Positions 40,813 through 49,607 of a DNA stretch of 53,133 nucleotides are shown in pieces. The stretch is taken from NCBI GenBank assembly GCA_910575265.1, contig CAJTEA010000016.1, positions 1-53,133 of the forward strand. Reading direction: 5' to 3'. The notes below the pieces were generated by a model that worked only from the letters and a program-made list of their open reading frames with translations, did no database searches and was not told where the DNA came from. The number at the start of each line of letters is the position of its first letter. Position 1 is the stretch's first letter. The DNA is from Oscillospiraceae bacterium. GTDB taxonomy: Bacteria > Bacillota > Clostridia > Oscillospirales > Oscillospiraceae. The position numbers were made by a program, and so were the translations under genes.

Positions 40813-42297
40813 CTATCTCCAGATGGGTTCCACTCGACCGTCAGAGTAAATCTCCACCCGGTCGATCAACTCATCCACCAATTCAACTGTTAAATGGTTT
40901 TCGGCCTGAAGTCGCTGCAACAGACTGGCCTGATCTTCGGCGTCCCGTCGCCCGGCAATGCGAGTACTGACATTAGCTAACGTTTGCCTGTGCCGGTCCA
41001 ATTCACCATCCAGCTTAGCCTTTTGTACCTTGTAATCCTCCCAGTTAATTTCCTGCACTACAAATTGTTCATACAGCTTTCGTTTTCTCTCTTGACAAGC
41101 AGCAATTTTCTGGTCCAGCTCCTCTGGAGCAGATGTCGAAGCACAGTTTTCCGAGGCGGCTAAAGTTTGAAGTCGTAACAAAACCATATCATAAACTATG
41201 TGCTCCAGCTCCGACTCGAAAATACGCAGCCCGTTGCAAGGAGCCGCTTCATCCACCGAGCTGTGCCGGCAGATATAGGCGTGATTTTTGCTTGATGTTC
41301 GAGCCATAGTGTGACCGCAACAACCACAGAACACCTTGCCGCGCAGAGGATATGTATTGACATTTTTCTTCATACCGCTGACCTTCGGCCGCAGGGCCTG
41401 CACCCGGTCGTACAATTCCTTACTGATGATAGCCGGATGATGGTCAGGTATCTTGACCCACTGGCTCTCATCTTTCAACTTGACTTTATGTCCGCCGACC
41501 TCGGTCACTTCACGTTTACCAATGATATAGGTGCCGGTATAGCGTTCATCCATCAAAATGCGGGCTACCGTGGATTCCTGCCAAATTCCGTGGCACCGGG
41601 AGATATCATGGCCATTAAATCCGTGGGCCGCTTTGTACTCGGCCGGGGTAGCGATCCCGCGTTCGTGCATGGCTCTGACAATTTGCTTCGCCCCCAGTCC
41701 ACTTTGGGCCAATTCAAAAATCAGTTTAACGCCAGCAGCGGTTTCCTCGTCTGGCTCCATTCTGCCATCGATGCTTTTGCGGTAACCGTAAGGACATATT
41801 TTGCTTTGGTACTCGCCCCGCTTAAATTTCATGTATTTGGCGCTTTTGTATTTTTGAGACAAGTCTCGGCTGTAGAGTTCAGCGATAAGATACTTGAAAG
41901 CAACACTGAGGCCGCCAGTATCGCCCCGGAGCTGAGCGCTGTCATAGCCATCGTTGATGGAAATGAAGCGTACATTGTATAGAGGAAACACACGCTCCAA
42001 GTAATATTCCACCTCAACGCTGTTGCGTCCAAAGCGGCTGAAGTCCTTGACAATAATACAATTTACCGCTCCCTTTTGTACCAGGTCGAGTAACCGCTGG
42101 ACGGCGGGCCGTTCGAAGTTAGTCCCAGAAAATCCGTTGTCGGTAAACTCTTGAACCTCTGCACCCTCAAAGCTTTCTACAGTATCGACATACTGATGGA
42201 GAGCAATCTTCTGATTCTCTACGCTGAAGCTATCTACCTTGCAGTCTTCAACAGAAAGCCTGACATAGAGCGCAATAATATAAGGTGTTTTAATCAT
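40813..42297 (-). CDS. large serine recombinase 3 of 3
   Basis: 494 aa. Resolvase catalytic domain (1-150) with nucleophile Ser15 in ALYVRLSVED and the FSRFGRNSVEVEYYLE motif (about 95). Recombinase domain about 165-290, zinc ribbon CGCCG...C...C (about 335-360), coiled coil (about 395-450) and a C-terminal VELVDELIDRVEIYSDG strand. It shows less similarity to the other two in the coiled-coil region. ATG 42297 overlaps the upstream recombinase stop by 8 bp. Large serine recombinases integrate, excise or invert DNA at short asymmetric sites with a 2-bp crossover. Confidence 0.9.
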   Translation of the reverse strand: MIKTPYIIALYVRLSVEDCKVDSFSVENQKIALHQYVDTVESFEGAEVQEFTDNGFSGTNFERPAVQRLLDLVQKGAVNCIIVKDFSRFGRNSVEVEYYLERVFPLYNVRFISINDGYDSAQLRGDTGGLSVAFKYLIAELYSRDLSQKYKSAKYMKFKRGEYQSKICPYGYRKSIDGRMEPDEETAAGVKLIFELAQSGLGAKQIVRAMHERGIATPAEYKAAHGFNGHDISRCHGIWQESTVARILMDERYTGTYIIGKREVTEVGGHKVKLKDESQWVKIPDHHPAIISKELYDRVQALRPKVSGMKKNVNTYPLRGKVFCGCCGHTMARTSSKNHAYICRHSSVDEAAPCNGLRIFESELEHIVYDMVLLRLQTLAASENCASTSAPEELDQKIAACQERKRKLYEQFVVQEINWEDYKVQKAKLDGELDRHRQTLANVSTRIAGRRDAEDQASLLQRLQAENHLTVELVDELIDRVEIYSDGRVEPIWR

Positions 42298-43924
42298 TTT
42301 CCAAAATCTCACCAAACTCGTCTTTGAACTTGAAATATACCGCTATTTCCAGTGCGCTGTAGACGACAATCCGGTCTACCAAGCGGTCTATCAAGTCACT
42401 GGTCAAGGTCATATTGCCATTGGCAGACGCCAGCCAATCGGCCAGTTCAATGTAGTCATTCAGGTTTTTCTCCAGATTCCTTTTCCGTTCTGAAAGCTGC
42501 TGAGAACGAACCGTGGCGGCCCTGATTTTTTGCTCATAGCCAGTTTTTAATTCAGTATATTCTGCTTTGTAGAGGATGCCGGAGACATAGTTTTCATACA
42601 GACTGATGAGATATTTCCGATCGCGTTCAATTTCCTGACATAGCAAGGAGATTTGTTTTTTCAAATCCGCTTTTAAAGTGAATGTTTCGCCGTTTTGTTT
42701 CAGCCGGTATCCAGCCCCCATGATAACGGCAGCCTCTTTCCGGACAATAGTCAGGACAGTCGCGATGAGGTCGTCTTCCGGCAGAACACGGATATCGCCG
42801 GGACAGGTTCCCGGCCCAATCCTATCGTTAGAAATACACCGAAAAAAGTACTGGTCACGGCTCTTTTGGCGGTGAAGCGCTTTGCCACAGTGACCACAGA
42901 AAGTGCGTCCCCGAAAAATGTTGGGGGTAAACGATGCTTTTTCATTCTGCACATATTTTGCCGCAGTCTTAGAGCGGGCAGCCTGTGCCTGTTCAAACAG
43001 CTCCCGGCTGATAAGCGGCTCATGCGTGTCCTGTACTACAATCCAATCCTCTTGCGGGGTAGGGGACTGCTTACGCCTGACCGACCTGGTCTTACCCTGC
43101 ACCATATCTCCGGTGTAGACCTGGTCTGCCAAAATCTTTCCCACTGTCCTGCTTTGCCATTTGCCGCTGCCAATCAGCTTCTCGTGAGAAATAAGCCCAA
43201 TGCTGGCCAGATAGTGGCTGGGTGTCGGCACTCCTGTTTCATTCAGCCGTTTGACAATAGCGTTTAAGGCGGTACCATCTGCGGCCCACTGAAAAATCTG
43301 CCGCACTACTGGGGCGGTATCCTCATTGACCAGCAACCTGTGGCAGTTGTCCGGGTCCTTGCGATACCCATAGGGTGGACGGGAACCTACAAACTCCCCA
43401 GCCCGCATGGCCTGATTCTGCTGCGTCCGGACTTTTCTGCTGATGTCGGCGGCGTAGGCCTCATTCATCAGGTTTTTCAGCGGCAGTGCGATCTGACTGC
43501 CGCTGTTGTCCGCACATTCGCTGTCATATTGGTCGTTCACAGATATAAACCGAACATGATGCAGCGGAAAATATTTTTCCAGATAATATCCTGAGTCAAT
43601 GGCGTTGCGTCCCAGACGGGACAGGTCTTTGACGACAACACAGTCAATCTTTCCAGTCTCCACATCAGCCAGCATCATCTGGAAGGCGGGCCGTTCAAAG
43701 GTCCGCCCGGAGATACCGTTGTCAATGTAGACCTCTACAATTTCGATGTCGGGGCACAGGGCCAGGTGGGCCTCCATAATCTGCTGCTGGGTTTCCAGCG
43801 AGTCGCCACGGCTGCCATTATCCTCTACTGACAGCCTGACGTAGAGCCCGGCCCGCCAAATCTTCATACCGGAGGTTTGGACAGGCAGAGGAGACGCTAT
43901 ATTTTTCCTGCTTTTCTGCGCCAC
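42290..43924 (-). CDS. large serine recombinase 2 of 3
   Basis: 544 aa. A 22-residue extension precedes the resolvase domain; nucleophile Ser32 in GLYVRLSVEDNGS, KDLSRLGRNAIDSGYYLEKYF about 110. Recombinase domain (about 185-310, PPYGYRKDPDNCHRLLVNEDTAPVVRQIF), zinc ribbon CGHCG (about 350) with C...C 20-30 residues later, long coiled coil (about 420-500). The GTG start at 43924 directly follows the stop of recombinase 1 (TAA GTG). It is full length, so all three proteins could be made in fixed ratio from one mRNA. Confidence 0.9.
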   Translation of the reverse strand: MAQKSRKNIASPLPVQTSGMKIWRAGLYVRLSVEDNGSRGDSLETQQQIMEAHLALCPDIEIVEVYIDNGISGRTFERPAFQMMLADVETGKIDCVVVKDLSRLGRNAIDSGYYLEKYFPLHHVRFISVNDQYDSECADNSGSQIALPLKNLMNEAYAADISRKVRTQQNQAMRAGEFVGSRPPYGYRKDPDNCHRLLVNEDTAPVVRQIFQWAADGTALNAIVKRLNETGVPTPSHYLASIGLISHEKLIGSGKWQSRTVGKILADQVYTGDMVQGKTRSVRRKQSPTPQEDWIVVQDTHEPLISRELFEQAQAARSKTAAKYVQNEKASFTPNIFRGRTFCGHCGKALHRQKSRDQYFFRCISNDRIGPGTCPGDIRVLPEDDLIATVLTIVRKEAAVIMGAGYRLKQNGETFTLKADLKKQISLLCQEIERDRKYLISLYENYVSGILYKAEYTELKTGYEQKIRAATVRSQQLSERKRNLEKNLNDYIELADWLASANGNMTLTSDLIDRLVDRIVVYSALEIAVYFKFKDEFGEILEND

Positions 43925-45541
43925 TTAGATCGCCTCCTTGCAGGCCACCAGCATTTTTAATGTGCGGTCATATTCGTCCTGAAAACGATAATTGATTTTC
44001 AGCTCGTTTTTACTGACGACCCGGATTGACTGGATAAGTGCCACCACCGCCCTGCGGTCCAGTCCGGTCATGGTCTGGTATTCTCTGAACTGTTGTGCCC
44101 ATTTCAGACGGTCGCCAGTGTTGTCCAGGGCCTGCTCTATCTTTTGACGCAGCAGCGAGACAGCCTCACGGAGCTGCTCCGCCTGAACCAGATAGTGGCG
44201 GTTCAACGTCTTGTACTCCTCTTTATCAAGGATACCATTAACAAAATTTTCGTACAGACTGCTCTTAAAAGTGATGATTTGAGACAACTGAGCTTCGTTC
44301 TCTGCGATTTGAGCCTTATAGCCCTCAATCAGGTTGTGGTTGATATGCTCCTCGTTGATATCATCCAGCAATTCTTCAAGGGATACTACACTTTTAATAT
44401 GTGTCTGCAGGCAGGAAAGAACACATTGAGTCAAAACATCCTCTCGGATCATAGCGGGGTGGTCACAGCCGTGCCTTTTTCCCACAGGACAGCGATAGTA
44501 AATATATTTTTGACCTTTGTAGGTATTGGTCTTACGGCTCATGCGGGCGCCGCAGGAACCGCAGACCAACAGGCCCGAAAAGAGGTAGACGGAATTCCCG
44601 CCCGGCGCGGCCCGGGTATCCAACTGAGACAACTTCTGTGCCAGTTCAAAATCCCGTTTTGTCACAATGGCTTCATGGGCATTTTCAATTTGTACCCATT
44701 CTTCTGGCGGTTTCTGAAGAAGGTTCTTGAGCTTATAATTATGGGTTGTCTGTCTGCCTTGAATCAGCGTCCCAGTGTAGGTTTCATCCCGCAGGATACG
44801 GGCGACCGTCACCGCGGACCATTTGGCATCCGGATGGTCTGCGTACCCACCTGAAGAGTGCGGGAGCCCCCGGCTGATTTTGTAGGCCAGCGGGGACAGT
44901 ACCCCCAGTTGGTTCAGCTCATCCGCAATCCGGGCCGCGCTGGCCCCGTCAATGCGGCGGCGGAAAATGTCCTGCACGACCCGGGCGGCGTATTCGTCAG
45001 GCACAAGGTGGTTCTTATTTTTCTCGTCACGCCGGTACCCGTAGATGGGACAGGCGCCCACATAGTCTCCCTTCCGCCGCTTGGCCTCCAGGGCAGTCCG
45101 GGTCTTGATCGAGATATCCCTACAGTAAGCGTCGTTAATAATGCTTTTGACGGAGAGTACCAGGTCATCGCCGGTGTGTTCATCCTCCGTGTCGATGTGG
45201 TCCGTCACCGCGATGAAGCGAACCCCAAAAGCGGGAAAAATCTGACGCAGATAGCGGCTGGTCTCGATGTGTTCCCGCCCAAGTCTGGACAGGTCTTTGA
45301 CAATAACGCAGTTCACTGCTCCGTTTTTGATATCGGCCATCATTTCTTGAAAGGCCGGCCTGTCGAACAGAATACCGCTGTAGCCGTCGTCCACTCGTTC
45401 TGTCACTAACTGTATCTCCGGGCGCTGGGCCACGAAATCCGCAATCAGGCGCCTCTGGTTAGCAACGCTGTCGCTCTCCGCACTGTGATCGCCAGTATAT
45501 GAAAGCCGCAGATAGGCGGTTGCTTTATACGTTTTGGACAT
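43925..45541 (-). CDS. large serine recombinase 1 of 3
   Basis: 538 aa. Nucleophile Ser14 in ATAYLRLSYTG, KDLSRLGREHIETSRYLRQIF about 95. Recombinase domain (about 160-285, CPIYGYRRDEKNKNHLVPDEYAARVVQDIF), zinc ribbon VCGSCGARMSRKT...YRCPVGKRHGC (about 330-360), coiled coil (about 395-470) and LDRRAVVALIQSIRVVSKNELKINYRFQDEYD at the C-terminus. ATG follows AAGGAGTGTATTATT. First of three abutting recombinase genes. It may mediate the rearrangement that split the integrase at 97/49954, though that is inference from proximity. Confidence 0.9.
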   Translation of the reverse strand: MSKTYKATAYLRLSYTGDHSAESDSVANQRRLIADFVAQRPEIQLVTERVDDGYSGILFDRPAFQEMMADIKNGAVNCVIVKDLSRLGREHIETSRYLRQIFPAFGVRFIAVTDHIDTEDEHTGDDLVLSVKSIINDAYCRDISIKTRTALEAKRRKGDYVGACPIYGYRRDEKNKNHLVPDEYAARVVQDIFRRRIDGASAARIADELNQLGVLSPLAYKISRGLPHSSGGYADHPDAKWSAVTVARILRDETYTGTLIQGRQTTHNYKLKNLLQKPPEEWVQIENAHEAIVTKRDFELAQKLSQLDTRAAPGGNSVYLFSGLLVCGSCGARMSRKTNTYKGQKYIYYRCPVGKRHGCDHPAMIREDVLTQCVLSCLQTHIKSVVSLEELLDDINEEHINHNLIEGYKAQIAENEAQLSQIITFKSSLYENFVNGILDKEEYKTLNRHYLVQAEQLREAVSLLRQKIEQALDNTGDRLKWAQQFREYQTMTGLDRRAVVALIQSIRVVSKNELKINYRFQDEYDRTLKMLVACKEAI

Positions 45542-45645
45542 AATAATACACTCCTTGTGCGGGAAATCCCCATCAAAGAGCGAGTCGGCTGTCCGTATTC
45601 AATTCTTTTTCCGGGGCTATCGTAACACCGCCATTGAGGGCAAGT

Positions 45646-45876
45646 CTATAAACTATTGGGCTGATTTCGGTCTATCAGCTGCTTCAGGCATTCCATCAGT
45701 GTGGGACCGTCTTGTGAATAACAGGCATGGATTTCGATACCACCACATTTAAAATGATACGGGTCTTTAATCTGGTTCAAAAATTCAGCAAGCCTTTCTT
45801 CTCTGGACAGAGAAACATCTATTGAAACGGAACGGATGTCAACCAGCTCAGCTTTGTCTGAAACTATATTTTTCAT
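45646..45876 (-). CDS. small DUF6870-like protein
   Basis: 76 aa: MKNIVSDKAELVDIRSVSIDVSLSREERLAEFLNQIKDPYHFKCGGIEIHACYSQDGPTLMECLKQLI. The IKDPYHFKCGG plus TLxECL pattern matches small ICE proteins I recall as DUF6870. Two ATGs compete: 45888 sits directly on the ribosome site, while 45876 lies 12 nt after GGAGG and is preferred. It lies 105 bp upstream of the recombinase trio, after the terminator at 45902, and may modulate recombination. Confidence 0.65.
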   Translation of the reverse strand: MKNIVSDKAELVDIRSVSIDVSLSREERLAEFLNQIKDPYHFKCGGIEIHACYSQDGPTLMECLKQLIDRNQPNSL

Positions 45877-45901
45877 TTTATGCAGCATCCTCCAGGCACA
45901 G

Positions 45902-45940
45902 AAAAAGCCAGGTCCGCTATCAAAGCGGGCCTGGCTTTTT
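45902..45940. terminator. bidirectional terminator
   Basis: AAAAAGCCAGGTCCGC pairs with GCGGGCCTGGCTTTTT across TATCAAA, with A and T runs on both sides. It ends the radical-SAM transcript 90 bp after its stop. Confidence 0.9.
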
Positions 45941-46030
45941 CGCGCCTATATAGTTTAAGATGCTACTATTATATCATGTTCTGGTTCTATTACAAGAACA
46001 TCTTTGTACCGGAAGGTTCCATCTTTGTAT

Positions 46031-47083
46031 CTATTCGGGAGCATGTTCCGGGCAGAGTACTACCTCCCGGCAGATGGGGCAGCCCCCCATACACGCCAGC
46101 CTGTGTTCACAGCCGGGACAGCTTTGGCGAAAGTGATTCCGGAAATCCTCGAAAATTGGGCTGTCCCACGCCTCCTGGATGCTGTGGGATCGCAGGTCCA
46201 CCGCCCACCGCCTGCCCTGGTTGTCAAAGCTGCACGGGAGCATCACCATATCCGGGGTGATATAAGCCGACCAGCGGGCACCCTCGCAGGTATCGACGCT
46301 GTCCCGATTGACATCAATCGACTGAGAAATCAGTCCCGGGACGGAGCAGGCGTTATACCCGTGGTCACCGCCGCAGGCAAGGTCAAGAAACTCCCGCACT
46401 CGGGGATCATTGCTTTTCAGCACCTGCGCCTGGCTCCCCAATCCAACGGGCTTGTGAAGCAGAAATACGATGGCGTTGATACCCACCGGAAAACTGTGTT
46501 CTTTCAGACGGGCCATCGCTTCTTCAATGGTGCTGTTGCTGACGACATAGTGGATATTGGTTTTCACGCCGGCTTGGAGCAGCAGGTCAATCGCCCGCAG
46601 CGTGTAGGAGCTCCGGTACCAGCTTACCGCCACGGCCCCGCAGTACTTCCTACAAAGTTTGGCAAGCTCGGAATTCAGCCCCAGGCCCGAGGTGGTGAAG
46701 TTCGGCACGATGCCGGCGACCCGACAGGCCACCAGGATTTCCCCAAAATGTTCGTGTTGCTCTGGGTCACCGCAGCCTCCCAGGGCAATTTGATACGTAT
46801 TGCCTTGGCACTGCCGGACAATTTCTTCAAAATCCTCCAGGGCCATATTGGGCGCGTCGGCGTGGAGCCCGTCCTGATAGCATTCCACGCCGGCAGCCAC
46901 GCACAGGCCACTTCGGCCGTGGGCGCAATGTCCCATAATTCCTACGTCTAAGAGCTCCGGAAAGGAAGACATAAAGGGGTCCTCCTTCGTTTCAGCGCCG
47001 TCTTTGATGGCGCCGGACCGAAAATAGTGTCCGTTCCGCTCGTCAAACATAGAAATGAAATCCTTATCAATTCTCAACCGCAT
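46031..47083 (-). CDS. atypical radical SAM/SPASM-like protein
   Basis: 350 aa. The N-terminal Cys cluster is CAHGRSGLCVAAGVEC (Cys53, 61, 68), spaced C-x7-C-x6-C instead of the canonical C-x3-C-x2-C. LGGCGDPEQHEHF resembles the radical-SAM GGEP strand, followed by TIM-barrel-like strands (VPNFTTSGLGLN, AVAVSWYRSSYT, TNIHYVVSNSTIEEA, GINAIVFLLHKPVG). C-terminal SPASM-like cysteines: DTCEGARWSAYI, LPCSFDNQG and CPGCEHRLACMGGCPIC. It probably binds two or more Fe-S clusters. ATG follows AAGGGGGACTCTCATC, 20 bp after the TNSSSSSF gene, suggesting it acts on that protein (inference). Confidence 0.75.
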   Translation of the reverse strand: MRLRIDKDFISMFDERNGHYFRSGAIKDGAETKEDPFMSSFPELLDVGIMGHCAHGRSGLCVAAGVECYQDGLHADAPNMALEDFEEIVRQCQGNTYQIALGGCGDPEQHEHFGEILVACRVAGIVPNFTTSGLGLNSELAKLCRKYCGAVAVSWYRSSYTLRAIDLLLQAGVKTNIHYVVSNSTIEEAMARLKEHSFPVGINAIVFLLHKPVGLGSQAQVLKSNDPRVREFLDLACGGDHGYNACSVPGLISQSIDVNRDSVDTCEGARWSAYITPDMVMLPCSFDNQGRRWAVDLRSHSIQEAWDSPIFEDFRNHFRQSCPGCEHRLACMGGCPICREVVLCPEHAPE

Positions 47084-47103
47084 GATGAGAGTCCCCCTTT
47101 GGT

Positions 47104-47478
47104 TCAGATGTCCAAGTCACCATCCAGGATTAAGAACGTATCCGGGTCTGCGTCTTCCAGAGCTTCCCACAGCCGTTCGAACAGTTCAGCCTGTGTTTCC
47201 TCGCAGCATTCGAAATTGACACAGCCACGGTAAACGGTTTTGCCGTCAGCCAGTGCCTGCCGGATCGCGGCCTGGTTTTCCTCACTGATGTAGAAATCAT
47301 CAAATGTTTTTTGAATCTCCTCCTCGGAACTGCTTGGGGTCAGAATAGCGTTCCCCAGCATTTTTCTTGCGACGTAGCCAAGAACCGCCTCCTTCTGCGC
47401 CTCGCTGAGTTCCTCTTTCCTTGCCAGAATAAAGCTGCTGCTGGAAGAATTGGTGACATAATCGGTTCTGATTTTCAT
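47104..47478 (-). CDS. protein with N-terminal TNSSSSSF motif, possible substrate of the radical-SAM enzyme
   Basis: 124 aa. It begins MKIRTDYVTNSSSSSFI; this MKIR-x-D-x-VTNSSSSSF block (residues 1-17) recurs, from memory, at the start of otherwise unrelated bacterial proteins, which hints at a processing or modification signal. The rest is acidic and helical (EELSEAQKEAVLGYVARKML, EEEIQKTFDDFYISEENQAAIRQALADGK) with one FECCEE cysteine pair. A 9-bp hairpin separates the AAAGGAGGTG ribosome site from the ATG. It lies 20 bp upstream of the radical-SAM gene. No function is known to me. Confidence 0.7.
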   Translation of the reverse strand: MKIRTDYVTNSSSSSFILARKEELSEAQKEAVLGYVARKMLGNAILTPSSSEEEIQKTFDDFYISEENQAAIRQALADGKTVYRGCVNFECCEETQAELFERLWEALEDADPDTFLILDGDLDI

Positions 47479-47519
47479 TGCCTACGGGCAAGGCCGTATG
47501 CCTTGCCCACACCTCCTTT
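47479..47519 (-). promoter_or_regulatory. hairpin between ribosome site and start codon
   Basis: AAAGGAGGTG (CCTCC complement at 47512-47516) lies 33 nt before the ATG at 47478. Between them GGGCAAGGC/GCCTTGCCC (47486-47508) forms a 9-bp stem with a 5-nt loop. Folding it out leaves a 10-nt effective spacing. A GTG inside the ribosome site also opens an 11-codon ORF ending over the ATG (ATGA), so leader coupling is an alternative. Confidence 0.65.
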
Positions 47520-47642
47520 AATTATGATTGGGGACACAATCCGTATCCTGGCAAAAGTATATATACAGCAGTACGGCCTGTCCAGAAACCAGCGGGCTGG
47601 GACTTGCCCGCTAGTATGAAACAAATCTTATTTCCACCCCCC

Positions 47643-47990
47643 CTATGGTGGGCGGCTCACGCCGTGTACACGGATACTTCTTTTGGCGGCGTAGGCGATT
47701 TCTGTCAGGACAGCACGTTCCGAAACAGAGCAGTCGCCCAAGAGTTCTTGAATCTCCGGGAAAAACGCAGTCGTATCCTTTGCCTGATTGCCACTGAGTA
47801 AACGATCCACTGTAACGCCCAAACACTCCGCCAGCCGAATCAGTACCGCCAGGCTGGGCTTTTTGGTCCCTCGCTCCAGGTGGCTAATGTAAGGGACAGA
47901 CAGGTCCACCAACTCCGCAAGTTTCTCCTGGGTGAGTCCCCGTTTCCGACGCAGGTCTCGAATTCTTTGCCCCAGCGCTATATAATCCAT
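47643..47990 (-). CDS. XRE-family regulator
   Basis: 115 aa. HTH at about 5-62 (ALGQRIRDLRRKRGLTQEKLAELVDLSVPYISHLERGTKKPSLAVLIRLAECLGVTVDRLL). A helical tail (EIQELLGDCSVSERAVLTEIAYAAKRSI) contains no protease. ATG at 47990 is 9 nt after AGGAGG. It lies 16 bp after the helicase stop and 164 bp before the TNSSSSSF gene; no clear promoter is seen in that gap, so it could read through. It is a likely regulator of this operon. Confidence 0.85.
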   Translation of the reverse strand: MDYIALGQRIRDLRRKRGLTQEKLAELVDLSVPYISHLERGTKKPSLAVLIRLAECLGVTVDRLLSGNQAKDTTAFFPEIQELLGDCSVSERAVLTEIAYAAKRSIRVHGVSRPP

Positions 47991-48006
47991 ATCTGTCAAC
48001 CTCCTA

Positions 48007-49530
48007 TCATGCGGCGCATTCCTGGTATGCGTGGGTTTTAGTGACCAATATGGAGCGGCGGGGCGGAGTTTCGCGCTGGAGTGCCATGTTTAAAGCATCC
48101 GAATCGCCCACAATGACAACCCGCCGTTTGGCGCGTGAGATTGCGGTGTAGAGCAGATTGCGATAGAGCATATGTGAGAAGCCTTTGGAGATGGGTAGCA
48201 CGACAGTGTCCCATTCGCTGCCTTGAGACTTGTGGATGGTAATCACATAGGCCAGCCGCAGCCGGGACAGCGGGTTCAACTTCACTCCGCCCCAGGCCGC
48301 TGTGCGGCCCCTATTACACGCGACGCCATAGAGCAGCATCCCGTCTGCCAGCTTATGGTAGTACGTCCCAATATCGCCGTTACAAATCTTCTGTTCCCAG
48401 TCGTTCTGTAACACGATAACTCTGTCCCCGGCGCGGAAGAATACATCTTTTATGGTATTTTCTTCGGAGACCGGGTTGAGAAACTCCCGAAAGGCCACAT
48501 TCAAGGCGCCACTGGACAGTGGACCGCTGCGGTTGTAGGGCGACAGAACCTGGACGTCAGCGCCGGTCCTGTAGAGGTTGATACCGCCTTTGCAGACACA
48601 GCTTCGGATGGAATTGTCGTCTGCCAGGGGGATGAATCTAAAACTGTCATCCAGGCGCAGATCTTCCATGGAGCGGATGGCCCCAAACTCCCGCACATTA
48701 TGAGCCAGGGCGCTCTCCACGTCAGTCTGGCGGTGGAAACTGCTGAGCCAAATATGCGGCACGCCCAGCGCCAGCAGGTCGGGCAGCACATTGCCCGGCC
48801 CGACAGAGAGCAGCTGATGGGGGTCGCCCACCAGGACTACACGGCAGGCGGGATGGACGACAGCCAAAATGCCGGCCAGCATTTCCAAGGTCAGCATACT
48901 GGCTTCGTCCACGACTACCAGGTCGGAGGAACTCCAGTTGATGCTTTCACTGAGAAAGTCATCGTCCGGGACCTTGCCCAGAGCGCTGTGGACGGTACGG
49001 GCCCGCAGGCCGGTGCGGTCTGTCAGGTTGCAGGCCGCCTTGCCCGTTGGGGCGCAGAACACCGCGCCAAGACTTTTTGCCGGCCGGTGTTCCGCCAGAG
49101 CCTGGATTAGCGTGGTCTTCCCGCTGCCCGCCCCGCCCAGGATGACGGACAGCCGGTGGCTCAGCGCCAGCTTCACCGCCTCCCGCTGCTCTTCGGTGAG
49201 GGTAATGTCCTGGACGGTCAGCTTCTCCGGCAGACAAGGCTCTCCCAACTCATTGTGTGTCAAAATTTCCGCCAGGGTTTTGGCTGCGGCGGCCTCGTAC
49301 TCCCAGACGTTCTTCTGGTAGAGTCGGGTCCCCTCCAAATGCAGACGGCCCTCCTTTAACAGGAACGCCCGGTCCGCCCGAAACTGGTCATAGGTCAGAG
49401 CTTTGTGGCTGCGCTTACTAAAGCGGTAGAGTGGGTCGCTGGAAACATAGGCGTCCCCGTTCATGGTCAGTGCCTCCAGGTCATCCAGCAGGTACTGCCC
49501 CCGCAGGTCTTTTTCATAGGTTCTCTTCAC
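48007..49530 (-). CDS. RecD/TraA-like superfamily 1 helicase
   Basis: 507 aa. A short N-terminal region (1-100, YLLDDLEALTMNGDAYVSSDPLYRFSKRSHKAL) is followed by the motor: GGAGSGKT (132-139), motif Ia APTGKAA, motif II VVVDEASM (about 205), motif III VGDPHQL (about 235), motif V ITIHKSQGSEWD (about 420) and motif VI YTAISRAK (about 460). It lacks the long N-terminal OB/HhH part of RecD2. GTG at 49530 follows AAAGGAGCGACACA. First gene after a 400-nt structured leader; a SF1 helicase here may aid element replication or excision processing. Confidence 0.88.
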   Translation of the reverse strand: MKRTYEKDLRGQYLLDDLEALTMNGDAYVSSDPLYRFSKRSHKALTYDQFRADRAFLLKEGRLHLEGTRLYQKNVWEYEAAAAKTLAEILTHNELGEPCLPEKLTVQDITLTEEQREAVKLALSHRLSVILGGAGSGKTTLIQALAEHRPAKSLGAVFCAPTGKAACNLTDRTGLRARTVHSALGKVPDDDFLSESINWSSSDLVVVDEASMLTLEMLAGILAVVHPACRVVLVGDPHQLLSVGPGNVLPDLLALGVPHIWLSSFHRQTDVESALAHNVREFGAIRSMEDLRLDDSFRFIPLADDNSIRSCVCKGGINLYRTGADVQVLSPYNRSGPLSSGALNVAFREFLNPVSEENTIKDVFFRAGDRVIVLQNDWEQKICNGDIGTYYHKLADGMLLYGVACNRGRTAAWGGVKLNPLSRLRLAYVITIHKSQGSEWDTVVLPISKGFSHMLYRNLLYTAISRAKRRVVIVGDSDALNMALQRETPPRRSILVTKTHAYQECAA

Positions 49531-49554
49531 TGTGTCGCTCCTTTCGCTCGTGGG

Positions 49555-49607
49555 AAAACAAAACACCGTGCAGGTATAGGGACCTACACGGTGTCTGAAG
49601 GAGACAC
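49555..49607 (-). promoter_or_regulatory. attenuator with two mutually exclusive hairpins
   Basis: Minus-strand order: GTGTCT-CCTTC-AGACAC (49607-49591), then ACACCGTGTAGGT/ACCTGCACGGTGT (49594-49563) followed by TTTTGTTTTCCC. The two stems share ACAC, so forming the first prevents the second, a terminator 33 nt before the helicase GTG. Confidence 0.7.
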
